Shown: one piece after another, positions 37,301 to 51,200 of the stretch
Layout of the letters: each line of letters starts with the position of its first letter
Position numbering within the stretch: position 1 is the stretch's first letter
Assembly: GCA_030144725.1 (NCBI GenBank)
Contig: JASKMD010000016.1
Location: forward strand, 2,225,503-2,289,502
Source: Haematococcus lacustris
Taxonomy: Eukaryota > Chlorophyta > Chlorophyceae > Chlamydomonadales > Haematococcaceae
Direction of reading: 5' to 3'
Length of the DNA stretch: 64,000 bases
Made by a program: the position numbers and the translations under genes
The notes under the pieces: generated by a model
Told to the model about the DNA's origin: nothing
What the model saw: only the letters and a program-made list of their open reading frames with translations
The model's database searches: none

Positions 37301-39156
37301 CCAGGCTGGCAGCAGGTTGAGTCCATCAGCACGGACCAAGGTCATTGGGCAGACTTGCTGGCTTGCCCTACTTGGGTTGTTGGGTCATTGGGTCATTGGG
37401 CAGGCCCTGACCCCACCTGCCTGCGCTGTGGGTGTGACTGCAGCTGCCCTGTCTGCCCTCCTGCTCACCGTACACACCTGTGCACCCACTGGGGCAAAAA
37501 CCCTAGTCCTTCATCCGCATCTAGGCCAGCCTGTCAGTGGGCCTTCACCTCCGTGGTGCCCATGGCGGTTGCTGCCTAGAGCAGCAAGCAGTGCCTGTGT
37601 CACCCCACTGCCCTGCTGCCCTACTGCCTGCAGTAGCGGCTGCTGACAATGACGTGGCAGCAGTGGACGCAGTGGTGGGCGTGGCTGCCGCACCCAAGGT
37701 GGGCGCGACTGCCCTGGAGCCAAAGCTGTCACGGCCCTCTGCTCTGGAGCTCCAAGGCCTGCAGCCAGGCTTCACACCTGTTCAGCCTGGGCCAGGTGAG
37801 GGGCAGGGAGCGTGCATCAGCCCCTACTCATGCTGCATGGCTTGACCAGGAGCTGTTTACCGCCTGGCTGCCCCTGTTTCACCAGCGCCCTCTAGCTGAT
37901 CAGGTGTTCGTAACCAAGAAGCTCACCCATCCTTCTTAACCCTCACACTTGGTGTGTGACACATGGTGGTGGCTCATCGTCAGCCATGCCATGCAACAGG
38001 CATCCGATGGTGGGTCTGTGCTGTCCTGCCTGACTGTTCTGCTGCAGGGGTGGTGGCGGCTGCAGCCTCAAAGCTGGCCTCGCCCCTTCCTGAGCAGCTT
38101 CCCAGGATGAGCAGCGCCACCGCAGCCATGGCTGGTGCAGCCAGTGCCATGGGCGGGAGCGACAGGGCAGAGCGTGTGCCCACAGCCACGCTGGAGAAGG
38201 TGCTGCTCATCATGGCTGCCAAGTGAGTGATGGCTGAAGTGCATGGGTCACAGTGGACAAAATCTGACCCCCTTTTGGCTTTGTGCTGCTGCTAGTGATG
38301 CCTTCCAGCCAGTCTCAGCCAACCCAGGCCCCTTGCCTGTGTGCTGCTGCTTTCACTCGCTGCCCAGGGCGCACAGCTCACCCGGCGTCTCCTGGAGGGT
38401 GGGTGTGACCAAGCCGCCAGAGGTGGACCATGTGGCCGCTCTGGGCAAGCTCAGCGCATTTTCTGAGCTGGTCAGCTCCCTGAACCCCGCCATCATGACC
38501 GTGAGTCTCCACATCATGAGCTCCACGTGCCATGCATGGCTGGCAGCCTTGCTGAGTTGGCTACACTTGCAAGCGCGGAGATGGCTAGGGCCATGAGGCT
38601 GCATGGAGCATGATGCTGTATGACTGTTTGCCATGGTCCCAGCTTGCTGTGGGCCTCACCGCTGGCACCCACAGTTGCGATCACATCTGCAGATGGAGGT
38701 GCACCTCACCGGGCCAAAGAGCAAGGCCCTAGCAACCTCACTGTCCAAGAGCACGACCGCTGTGGCCACTCCTGGTCAGTGGTTTTGCTGGGTGCTCGAC
38801 CTGTCATCAAAGAACAAATGCCTTCCTTACAAGAGGGTCAGCAATGGGTCCAGGAATATGGGCTGGTAGAGGTCACAGGGGTCAGGGTCAGGTCAGGGAG
38901 TCAGATGCAAGCAACTGCTCCCAGCTCCCAACTATCCCTTGCTTAACCCATAGCCTGCTGTGCTGCAGGCCCCACCAGCGAGAAGGAGAGGATTGACGCT
39001 GTGCTGGCCCACGTGGACAACAACATGGCGCTGGTGGTTGACCTGTGGAGGTGGGAGCACACGCCACGCCTGCTCTCCTACTCCTCACTGTGGGCTGGTG
39101 CCCATCAGCACAATGGCCTGCCAGGCAGCGACCTTGCCTGTGCCGCTGCCTTCACT

Positions 39157-39244
<88 letters not shown>

Positions 39245-42200
39245 AGTGCCAGGGCCACACTCACAGGGCCCCTGCGCCCTGCCCTGGCCCCTTGTGTGTG
39301 GCCCCTCTCAGGGCTGACCTGGTGACCGGGGTCCTGGAGCTGGACGAGGCTGGCACCGTCCTCCATAGCACGGCACTGCCTCTGTACAAGCCGGGTCTCC
39401 TGTTTGGGGTGCCCTGTGACCGCATGCCGGTGAGCAGGGGCGTGGGCAGTGTGTCTGTTGCAGCTGGGCCAAGCACGCGCACTGTGTGGGTGTGGCTGAG
39501 TGGATGGGTGGATGTTGTATGGCTTGCTCTGCAGATGTGGCCTGCCCACAGGCTGTGGTGGTGAGGCCCCTGACTCATTGTTTTGCACCTGGGGAGCTGC
39601 AGGGCACCCACATCTCCAAGTTCTTTCCAACAGCCAAGAACGCCCCGGTTAGTGCTTTCATGGTGCCTGGCTTTGGAGTCCCCGCGCAGCAGCCAAGTGG
39701 CGAAGCAAGCAGGTGATTGTTCAATGGTTTAGGCACACTTGGCAACCACAGCAAAGACGACGGACTGCTTTCTGCTCGACCTTTCTAATCCGTAGGAAGA
39801 AGAGCAACTTGAAGAGCCAGAATGTCACAAACAGGAAGACGCCTGGACCTGTGAACATCATGTTGGTGAAGCATCATTCTGTGAGTGGCACACTGCAAGG
39901 AGTGTAGTGCAATCTGGGTTTGTGGAGTCTGACACATCACATACAACCAGCTTTACGTCTTATGTAAGTGCCACACTGCTGGGATTCTTATGCAAGCTTA
40001 AGGTCTCCCCATGCTGCACGCTTCGCTGGGGTGCTAAGTAGGTGGTGTGTATCCACTGCCTCTTGGTTGTGGCATGAGGCATTGGGCCTGCTTAAACATG
40101 CATTGTTACAAGGCCCATTGCTCTGCGTTTACCAGTTGCCTTGTCCCCTTGCCCATCAGGATGGTGATGGCCTTGAGCTAGCTGTGCAAGCCATAAGGAA
40201 GGTTGGAGGACCAACCATGTACCTGCTGATGCGCCCGCACCTGCCCTCCAGTGCCCGACCCAACCTCTGCAAGTACCTCTTGCTACAGAGGTATGTCCCT
40301 AGCTCGAAGTGGATGATGTTGCTGCTAATTGAAGGGTGGAGGGGTGAGAAACCGCTGTAGCATGTTGGGAGGTGCTGGGCCCACCTGGCGCGCACCCTAG
40401 ACACAACATGGAAGACCTTGAGGCCATGCCCCTTGCGCTCGATGCATGTTGCGTACATAGGGAAGGATGGTGCTGTGATCTATGTGATGAGGTCATGCCC
40501 CATGAGCTTGACAAGTAGGGCATGTCACAAGACATCCTGCTACAATAACAACATAGCAGGGCTTGAGGGCAAATCAGGAACGCCACAACTGTTATGGTGG
40601 GCATTTTTGGCGGGCATTGCAGAGAAAAGGAGGTGGCAGAGGCTGCTAACGTGGCCAGCCTTGCCCGTTACCGCCGCTCCAGCCTCATCAATGTGAACCC
40701 CTCAGAAGCTCAACTGCTGTTGCCAGCTGCGGACCTGGATGCAGCTGCTGCATGCAGCACACAGCCAGTGTCAGCCTATGCAGGTATGAGGCGCCCCACC
40801 CGCACCCGCAACCTCAGCAGCACCCGCAGCAGCACGCGCACCCGCACTATGTTGCATGCCACACCTAAAGCACTCCCTTGTTGTGTAGGGGCTGCTCCAT
40901 TCGCCCCCTCAAGCACTCTGCTTCCTCCTGTGATGCCAGCACCGGCCCATCGGCCGCCTCCAAGACCAACTCATCAGGTGAACTCAAGCTTCACGTGTTA
41001 AGGACTCTCGTCTCTCCACCTGTTGGGCCTTCTTGCGCATTTTGCGACCTTCAGCCTCCTTTCCATTGCTCCCCAAAGCTTGTGGTGTGCAGGAGGCCTT
41101 CGTTCTAAGCAATGCACACAACACAGGCAAGATGCTGAAGAGCACGTCACTGATGAGAATGCCAAGTTTACCTGCTCTTTCACCGGTAGCTGAGGCGGGG
41201 GTCGCCATTCGACGTAGCCACACAACGGTGAGTGGTGGGCAAGGGCATGTGCGGTGATGACAAGTGCAAGGATAAAGTTGGCATACAAATCAGCCTCAAC
41301 AGCTTGCTTGGGAATACATCCACTGTGCATGGTCGCTCCAGCTCAGTCAAGGACGCACCATGCCCCTATTGTGCGGAGCAGGACATGGCCCCTACCCCCC
41401 GCGGGGTGCATTTCCCAAAACCAACCAACACCTACAACAAACCACCTGACAAACCAGCTGCCAACACCGTGCCAATAGATCGCATTGCTGTGGTGAGTGC
41501 GCATGTCTTGCAACAGCCATGTCATCAGCTGGCAGGTGAGGTGTGAGGTGTATGCAGGAGCTTGACAACATTCCTAAGATATAGACACTTGCACATCCAC
41601 ATGCCCGCACACAGCCCATGGATTAAGCATGTGGGCTAGATGGCTCTGCTAAAGGTATCAGGTCTCGTCCTGTTCCCTACTGCTACTTCCTTGCACAGCT
41701 CTTTGTAGTAGGGGAATGTGCTGCTACTTCCTTGCCCCAAGTGTCGGTTCTACTTTTGCTGCTTGGCCACAACCTTCCTGCTGGTGCTGCCACCTGCATG
41801 GCCACAAACTGTCTGCCTAAGAACACCGTGGCCATAATTCAATACAGCCTCCACCCCGAGCCCTGCTATATTGCTGTTTCTTGCTGGTGTTGCCTGCCCA
41901 AGAACAACATGGCCATGGTTTGTATGCAACCTCCACCCCAAGCCCCGCTCTGCTGCCACATGCACAGTGGGTGATGACAGGCGGGAGCATGGATGGCGAA
42001 TCTCTACACCAGCAATCACCAGCTTCATCACCTCCACCCAAGGCAGTCGGTCAGTGCTGCATGAACAGCCTTGTGACCAGATTTGTCATGAGCACCGTCA
42101 TGGTGCAGTTGAGGTTTGATGAACTGCCGCACCCAACATCCCTCAACCTATCAGCCATGTGTAGTCAAGTGGAAGCCTGCACACAACTTAGCAATCGAGG

Positions 42201-45200
42201 CATTGCTATGTGCACCATTGAGTGCTAGCGGTGTGCAGCTGGCAGCAGCAGCTGCGCACATGTATTGCAGAGCCGGTGGTGAAGTCCCCAGTGCATAAAG
42301 TGCCTGGCCCCTTGCAAGCGGAGGACAGCGCTGCACCACTTGTCGTCGCACCGCTTCCATCATTCCGTGCACCTGGCGCTTCATCAAACAAGCTGCCCGG
42401 GCAGGAGCGCATCGTAGAAGAGGATGAAGCAGACGGAGAGGAACTGGACGCCGCCAGCTCATCCAGTGGCGTGCAGCCAAACAGGCATAGCGTCCTTGAC
42501 AACTCCACGCACTTTCGCGAGTGAGTGCACCAGGCTCGACACATGCCATGCAGCACCAAGGAACCATGCCATGCTACTGCTCAGATATATTACTGTTTTA
42601 CCGTTGGTGTGTGATGTCGTACCATAGGCTGGGTCATTTCACTGCCAGGTGGTGATGGTCCTGCAGTGCCGGACAAGTTGCTAGAAACCAGTGACTGCAT
42701 GGCACGGCATGGCATGGCCATGACATCAGGTCGCTGCAGATGCGGGCTGTTTGAGCTGTTTGATGCAAGCACCCTCCTCGCTACAAGCTACAAGTTCATG
42801 TAAATTGCTGATCCATTGGTGACCTATGTTATTGACCTAAGCAAGTACACTCCTTGGTTGTCCCTGCTAGTCTATGGTGGCCCATATACATGAGCCAAGA
42901 GCCGGGTTCAATGGGTTAGCACACCACTTTGTTCACTTCACAATATCTAGTTGGTTCCAGCCACACGATTGTGAAAGGCAGCAGGAGCCAGTCAACATCT
43001 GTGTTGTCATGGCTGAACCTGCAGGCCACTCAGTCCAAGCTTGAATGGCTCAATTGGGACGGAGCTGCTAGAGCGTGTTGCCGGTGGCAGGTCCCAGCCA
43101 GGTGAGGCTACACAAGGCTACACAGTCACAAGGCTTGTTCTAGGCCTCATTAGGCAACCGCGAGGTGCCACGCGCACAGGCGTCACTTCCACATGGAGTC
43201 GTGTAACCTCATTTGTACGCAAAACTGTCGGTAACATGCGAGTCGTCACGCCATACAGGTCAAAAGCATACGAAGCAGGAGTACACGCTGGCGGGCTCCT
43301 CTGGCAATGCCCAGGATGAGCATACCAGCCCAGACGTCCAAGCAGGAGGTATTCGGCGCTTTGCACCCTTTCATGCCTGACCCTGCTTCACCCTAGCTCC
43401 AGCGTCTGGCTGTCCCATTCTCTCCCCCTTGTGGCCTGACCCAGTGGTTGTGCATTCCCCTTGCGCATGTCACAACCTCGCATGTGTTCATTCACAGGTG
43501 ACAGTGACGCTACGAGTGAGGTGCAATCTCAGCTCGCCGCTGCCCAGATATTTGGCAACAAGAGCGCCACTGAGGCGTCAGACATGATGCAGGCCACTGA
43601 CTATCGTAGGGGCCAGCGCTTCAAGAAGCTGCAGCGGCTGCTGCTGAGTCCTGCGGTGAGAGCCTGGTACAGTCCCACCGTATGCACTGGTGCATGTTGC
43701 ACAGCTGTTACCAAGCCACTGCCCAGTCCCTGGGTGAATGTCCAGTGTGATGCCTTTGGAACCAAAGACAAGCACGGTTATGCACCTACACCATGTCATT
43801 GTGGCTTGTCGCTTGGTGCATTGTTTTGTCACCACTGAGCCATTGTGACATTGACTATGTTGTGAGTGGCTCTTTCTCGTCAACCATCATCGTCACCGTG
43901 ACATCCCTGTTGATCACACTAGTGTCACTCAACACACGGCTCACTGCAAGGTCCTTGACCATGTTGAAGGTAGATCCACACCACATCCCTGCAGAACACA
44001 ACAATGCTTGCAAAGCCCTTGCTTCCTGCTGTCAATGCTGAGTTGCTCTCTGTGACACACCTTGCTGCTGACCTTGCTCTTCAGGCTCAACGTGCTGCCC
44101 AAACATTCAACAGGCACTGTATCGTTGTGGTATGTGGCGCAGTGCTTACTCACTTGGTAAGCTGCATTAAGTGTCAGCTTTGAGAGATCGCTAGAATGGC
44201 AGGTGCTAAAGCTTACCAGGTTTACATGCATGCAGCGTTCAAGATGTGGCCTGTGTATCACCAACTGTTGTTTCCGGTGCTTTTCTTGCTGCTGTTGCTG
44301 TAGTAGTTGCCGCGTGTGATGCGTGCTGCTGTTGCTGCTGCCTCATGCGCAGGGGCTATTTGTCCTTCAGATTATTCTGCTGTCCCAGCAAAGTGCAGGC
44401 GTGACAGACCTGAACAGTGTGGGCATTGCTGCTCGCACCGTGGGCAAGGTGACACACTCTATGCACGAGCTGGACGTCCTCCTTTCCGGCCGGTAGGTGG
44501 CTAGCAACAAGGGTCCAGGCTGCCATGCCAGTGCAGCCCGACACACAGCATTGCAACATTCAGGCATGGTTGGTCATGAGACTGTGGTCAGAAAAACAGG
44601 ACAAGCTAGTCCCATGCCGCCATCATTGGCTGGGACATGCTGCTTCACTGTGATGTGGTGCACTGTGGCACCACAGGGGCCAACCAAACCTGCCCGGCCT
44701 AACAGGCATGGAAGACTACCAAGGCCGTAACGACTACATGAATCATCTTCTTTCTGAAACCTTGGTGAGGCTCCCATGGTTAACCACGCCTTGGTATCAG
44801 CGCATCGCTTGAGTTACTTAACGTCTCCATCAACTCGCTGCCTGCAGCGTCTACACCAAGGCGTGTACATGGGCTTTGGCAAGCGACGGCAGCTGCCTGA
44901 TGAGTTTGGTTTGAGACAGATCTGGTGCGCCCAGGCATGTGCTTGACAGAGCATTGTTATTCCTAACCCCAACAGGCGTGCTGGTGATTTCGGTGTGAAC
45001 ATGTACACGGAAATGTGGGTTACACACCCCGTAGCATGACAGCAGCATGAATTGCTGCTTATAGCATGTTTGCATCACAATGCAAGCGTTGTGTTTGCGA
45101 ACAGTATTGAAATGCCATTTCATGCAACGCTGCCTTGCAGGTGTAGTCACTATCATCAGCGATACATTGCATGGTGTATTGCATCACACTCTTTCATCTA

Positions 45201-48200
45201 TATGGTGTGCTTGCCATTGTAGGGATCAAGCAACACAAGTAGAGACAGTGTATGAGGACACCAGCCCTGTACAGAACGTGTACCAACGCAACGTGTCGCT
45301 CTGGGACGCTGGCAACAACGTGGGTGATCTGTCAAGGAGGAAGCAAGAATAGCAGCAGGCACAGCCACAACAGCCACAGCAGCAGAGACGGCAGCAAGCC
45401 CCAACCGCAGCAACGGCAGCAACAACAGCCACAGCCATGGCAGATGCTGGCTTGGCAAGGGCTTATGTGGCAGGGCAGATGCTTAGCAGTGCTGCAAACA
45501 GGGCATGCACAATGGTGGGCATGCGCTGCAAACAAGGTGTGCTGTCCATCATTCTTGCATGTAGTACGTGTCCAAGGGGGCTGACATCTGGCAAAATGCA
45601 CGAGCACGTCATGCCCTCACAAGTGACTTTGGCTCGTGGACAAGTGTGAGGTACATCATTGAGAACGGCCCCAACCTGGTGAGGGTTGCACAACACAGGG
45701 CCACCTGGCTCAGCCACAAAGAGATCATTGAATTGTTTGCTTATAGCAGGGCGGGCAGCAGCATGTGGATGCTGGTATTGAGCTTGCATAAAAGCAAAAC
45801 AATAGAGCTTGCATAAAAGCATAAATGCATCAGCTGCAGCAGCACGAGCAACAGCAGCAGTCTCTGGCCACATGAGGGTTGTCTGTGGACGCATGCACCG
45901 TTACATGCAGCAACAGCTGCCGGTAGTACCTAGCCATGCCTCCTAACTTCGCTAGTGCGAGTATTGCAGAAGACATTATATTCTTGCATTGATGCAAAGC
46001 TATCATTCACTGGCACACCACTGATGCTGCCTGCCTTGCATGCTGCTGGTGCTGCCTGCCCTGCGTCGGCAGGTAATCCCTGCCTATTATCAGACCATGA
46101 ACGCCTTCCTACAGACAGTAGTCGGCCAGGTATGCGCTATGGTGCAGTGCTGCAACAACATCTTGTCGTTACCACCACCACCACCACTACAATCATTGGC
46201 GTTGCCCCACTGCCATCGCCACTGCCACTGCCATGATCACCCTCGCCATACTCAACATCATCACCACCACCACCATTACCAGAGCAGCACTGACACCACC
46301 ACCACCACCTTCCGCCCACCCTGGTGTTGCCAGCAGCTTGCCGCTTTGTGTGCAGGCTGACACGCTTAACCAGATCCAGCTGCTGGTGCTGTTGCTGGAG
46401 GGTGTGGTGGTGCCGCTGGGAGCCATGCTCTACTTGTAAGCCCCAGGGCGGCCACTGCAGCGCACACACTCTGCTGCAGGCCATGCAGGACACTGCATGG
46501 GTGTGCCACCAGGGCTGACACAGGCCCTGGGTGCTGCAGCAGTGCAGTGCTACGAGCAGAGCAGAGCAGCCCATGTAGCTGTGATTCAGCCACCCGCCTA
46601 CCCAGTGCTCAGGCTTCTTCAGGGTTCAGTGATGTAACAGTTTACTGACAAGCTGCAGCAGTGCAGCCTGCTGCATGCAGCCTGCCTCAGCTGCCCATTG
46701 TGCACATACACACACACTCACACTGCACATGCTCATCATCACCATCGACACCAACATCCTCATCGCATCTGCCTGCAAGCATACTTTGCAACAAACACAC
46801 TCATGGAACCAAAACACCCGCTCCACCTGTTGAGTCAGCCTGCCTGACCCAGCCCGGGTGCGTGACCTGTGACCCTGGTCCTGGGCTGCAGGTGGATCCT
46901 GGCCATGCGTGTCACCAACCAGCGCTTCAACATGTTCCATGTCTTTGTCCTGGTGCCGGTGGGCCTCATCCGCCAGGTGGGCAGCAGCCAGGCAGCAGCT
47001 GGGCATCAGCTGGGCTGCAGCCAGCAGCAACTAGGCAGCAGCCGGGCAGCAGCTGGGCAGCAGCTGGGCAGCAGCTGGGTATTAGCTGGGCAGCAGCCAG
47101 GCAGCAATCAGGCAGCAGCCAAGCAGCAGGCTGCTGGAGCAGGGTGCACTGTAGTGGAAACCTGCAGGTTATAGCTCAAGACGGCACAACACATTGGGCA
47201 CTGCCTCCTGGTACTGTGGCTGCAGCTGGCCACCAAGCCTATTGACTTGGACGAGGAGGACGATGATGACGGTGCAGGAGCAGTGCCAGGGGCGGAGGCT
47301 GGGGGGCCAGCAGGCGAGGCAGGCAACCGAGGCCAGACAGGCGTGGCCCCAGGCGGCATGCTGGTGAGCTTGTGCTGCAGCACCATCTAACTGACCGAGG
47401 CTAGAGTCTGGTTGCTGATGGCACTGGCAGACAACACAAACTCTCCAGCAAAGCCTAGCTGCTGGGCATGGTATGCTCATAGCATGCACACAGTTGCAAC
47501 ATCCATTTTGCTGGTGACATGCAAGCAGTGAATGACTAGACATCTGCTTTACATCTCTTTCTGTGTGCCAGCTTCATGCACCTATGCTGAGCTCACAATT
47601 GCATCTTCTCATGCCTCCGCTCACGGAGATCTGGAAAGGTCAGCCATGAACTGGTGTGCCAGCCACTTGTGTCTTTATGGCTGTCTGCAGGAGGTTTTGT
47701 CATCTGAACAGAAGACTGAAGAAGGCGGTGGGAAAGCAGTGCGCATGAATGGGGCAGGCACCGAGGCTGCAGAGCAAGGCATCAAGCTCAACATACCTCG
47801 CCTCAAGGCTAGTGCATCCAACCTTCAATCTTCCAAACCGCTACCTTCAGCGCTACTGCTGGAGAAAATGGCTTTCTGGATGCAGGTATATGTATGGTAT
47901 GGATGCAGGGGTACATGTAACGTACTGATACGCTTTGTTGGTGATTTCACCAAACTATTTAGTCACCAAAATGTTTGAGCATGCGGCTGTCACCAAATCT
48001 GTATCAGCACCCTCAAGTTCACCTTAACTCCATGGTAGATGGAGCTAAAGCTGAAACAGAGCTTGCTGACCTCGAAGGGACAGCAGCAGTGCCAGCAGCT
48101 CAGCCAGCAGCAGCTCTGATAGTGGTGAGGGCGAGAATGATAGTGAGGATGCCGAGGCTGTGATGGAAGCAGCCACACACTTCAGTGCTCGAAGACGGCT

Positions 48201-51200
48201 GCCCCAATAGTGAACTAATGCATGTGTGCATAATGTGCTATTGCTAGGTGTTGCACTCAGCAGCCTCTGGCTTCGTAGACGTATTGAAGAGAGTCACCAA
48301 ACATGTATCACTTCAATGTTTGAGCCAGGCGCTGTCACCAAATATGTGCCGATAGGGTCCTTGGGCCCGGATCTTGGGTTTCACGAAATCAGCTTATCAC
48401 CAACAAGGCGTATCAGTGCGGTTTATAAGAGGTTGCTTAATGGATCTGGACTGAGTGGTGGGACCAAGTGGGTTGCTTGGTGTAAGTGGTGTTACACCGC
48501 ACACCATGGGCACGCCTGATTTATAGCAAGCAACTGTGCGCTGCGCTGCGCTGCGCTGTGCTGCTGCAGCGTGGCCCCAGCTATTGGAGCCAGGCCAACC
48601 GTGTGGCTCAGAGCGGGAAGAGGAAGCTGCGCAGGTGAGGTGCCAGACAGCATTCCCTTCCATCCTCCACAACATGCTGCTGCTACCATCAGGCTAGGGC
48701 TGGGCACCATCTATAGGTAGCCTGGAGCCTCCTGTTCCTTGTTTGGAGCATCCTGTTGCTTTGCTATCATCAGCACCTCATTACCTACGTCGGTACGGTA
48801 TGAGTGCTGGCATTGCTGCTTGACATGGTGCTGTGAACTCCTTTTCACCCCCTCCTTGCTTTGAAGATGTTATCCCTTGCACTGGCCAAGTACAGTGCAC
48901 ATGGGTGCATGCTTGCATGCAGCTCCAACCGATTCGCCGTGAGCCTCATGTTGCCATTCCTAGCCTGGGCGGTGAGTTGTGGGCAGGCAGGGGGTGGAAT
49001 GTCTGCGAGGAAACCAACCTCTGCCCTGCATCATCATCTCAACTGCAGGCTCTGAGCCATGTTCAAGGATCAAAAGCCAGTTTGCAGCCTGCCAGCGTGC
49101 AGTAGCAGCAGCCTGAAGCCACTGCCTCAAGTGTGAACCTAACATCTGCTTTGGCAGCCTTTAGGGCACTTACTGCCCCTGTTGCTCGCTTACTATGCAC
49201 CCACCCCTTTCCCCGCCCTTCTGCCCGTGCGCCTCCCTCTCAGGTCATCAACTGCACGCTGAACGCAGTCGCGTACCAACACCTGAAGACTGCAGCTGCG
49301 CCTTGTGCCACATTCAACATTGTGAGTACGCTGTCATGCACAGTGCTGCATGGCTCTCATGCCAGGAGTACTGAGTGGCAGGTGTTGAAGTGCCATGCTG
49401 ATGTCCTTTTCCCTAAGACATCTAAGCATGTGCGCATGTAGGAGGCAAGCCAGCAGCTTCATGAACTACAGGCCACTGTTTGCACAGTTTCTTAAGGCTG
49501 CCAGTTATCAACCACTAAGGTTAGCATAGACTAGCAGAAAAGACAGGACATCTCGATTCTACTAGCTCTGCCATGTCTGCTAGCTGGCAACAGTAGTAAT
49601 CAAAGAATCCTGAGGCCCAAGAACCCTGTGGCTGCGGGTGCCTACCCCTTTTACTGTTATCTGACCCCCTCAGGGGCGGCTAGAGCGTATGGCATGATGC
49701 ATATGCGCTCATGTAAGCTGGCATGTATCAAACATGCCTTGGGTGCTCAGTCTCGCAGCCGCTTGTAGCCCAGGTCTGGGTACTCCCTTACCTTGTTAGG
49801 TAGCCTCACCCTACTGCACCTTGTTAGGTACCCTTTGGCCACCAGCACAGCTTCAGCGGGCGTCACCTGCTCTTCCCTTGGCTGGCTGGGGAGTGCTGGG
49901 CCAAGGCTATGAGGCTGCTGCCTGTGTGGCTGCCTGTTTGCGTGGGGGCTGTGGGAGCTCTCACGTGGGGGCGCCTGGAGGTGCACATCAGGCTTCACAC
50001 TGGCTGGTCACGCCGCTGGCTCCAGGCTGGGTGCACCAGGCGAAGGTCCACCTGCCCTAGCCAGGAGCTTTCAGCCCTCAAGCCTGGTGATCTTGCGTTT
50101 GTTCAGCCTGCTCTCACAGGGCTTTCCAGATGAACTGACTTGGCTGGTGCGGCGCTCATCCACCAGCACCACCTTGCGAGCAGCCTGTCTGGGTCTTGCT
50201 TGTGCCTGCTTGTCGCTTCGTGTTGGCATCGCCACCTGCAGCTGGGAGCGTTCTAGCAGCGTTTGGGGCAGTGCAGAGGGCAAGGTATGCAGTGGGGCAG
50301 GGAGGCAATGCAGCCTCATTGCACCCTAAGATTGCGGTTTTCTAAACGTGCATGGCTGTGTTATACCCCTCTTTTGCTCCTTGACCGACATCGGCTCTTG
50401 TGGCCAACATAGGGAATCAGGCCATATTGGGGTAAACGCACCCTGTATGAAGGTCAGGTTTAGAATATAGAGTCAGGTGCGCGCCGTTCTTTCAGCCTCT
50501 TCAGCTCCGTCATAGCCCTAGCTAGCCAGCCAGGCATTGAACCAACTCCTTGCATGGCTGACTCGTGCGCAGGTCAATTTCTTTGCTGCGCGCGTCCAGA
50601 GGGTGTTCTTCTATGCACAAGAGTGAGTGCTGCAGTGCACCACCCCGCACAGCACTGAGCAGCATAGCATCTGATTCAGTGTTAGACAAAGGGCACCTGC
50701 CACTGACTCACAGCAGCACCTGGCAGCCCTTCTACAACCACCCTCCCTGCAGGCTGTGTATTGCCACCGACCCTGCTGAACGCAATGCCACGCGAGCCAT
50801 CTTACGGCCCCGCTATGCCACCATGCGCACGGAGTATGATGCTATGCTGTACGGGGGGGCGGTGAGTAGGGCTGGGGCTTGATGGGCCAGGCACCACCGT
50901 GCTCACATTGGGATGGGAGGGTAGAAGGCATACACAGATTTAGGGGTGGGTGGGTAGGGGCTGGGGCCTAGAAGTGCCGGGCACCACCATGAGCAGGTGG
51001 CATTGTTGGGTAAAGGAGGAGGAGGAGTATCAGACGACCAGGATGGTGCCGGGCACTGGCGCCTAGAGCCTGGCCTTGGGGTGCGAGTGAGGAGTTGGGG
51101 TAGGGCCGATGACAGGACCAAACTAGCTTGAACTCCACTAGGGTGGTGATGTCAAGCTGTGGCTGCTGCGGGCCCTGTGCTGCTGCAGGCTGTGCCCGGC

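Larger units (their letters stand above)
25392..39757. repeat. Right arm of large inverted duplication (high-identity tract)
   Basis: This is the reverse-complement partner of 9,707-24,300. The proximal edge is at the start of the first shared exon, just after GTAAAAG, and the distal edge is at about 39,757. The tract has its own TG array (39,158-39,243), an extra 71-bp tandem repeat (34,579-34,788) and a non-homologous coding block (36,496-37,418). Confidence 0.9.
46073..49321 (+). other. Right copy: membrane segments and acidic or serine-rich cytosolic loop
   Basis: Exons: 46,073-46,129; 46,356-46,435; 46,892-46,976; 47,226-47,363; 47,691-47,885; about 48,039-48,213; 48,570-48,634; 48,923-48,971; 49,244-49,321. 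Hydrophobic segments are LLVLLLEGVVVPLGAMLYL, MFHVFVLVPVGLI and FAVSLMLPFLAWA. The loop has PIDLDEEDDDDG and a Ser/Asp/Glu run (SSSSDSGEGENDSED) that is in a different frame from the start of its own exon, described separately. Confidence 0.6.

Noticed and set aside
39085..39630. Coding frame through the TG array (poly-CV or poly-TH)
   Set aside because: The array lies between the exons ending at 39,050 and starting at 39,312 and is absent from the left copy.
49740..50345. Possible extra exon or gene in the 1.25-kb intron 49,322-50,572
   Set aside because: Open frames on both strands show no family motif, and the flanking exons already join in phase (NI then VNFFAAR).
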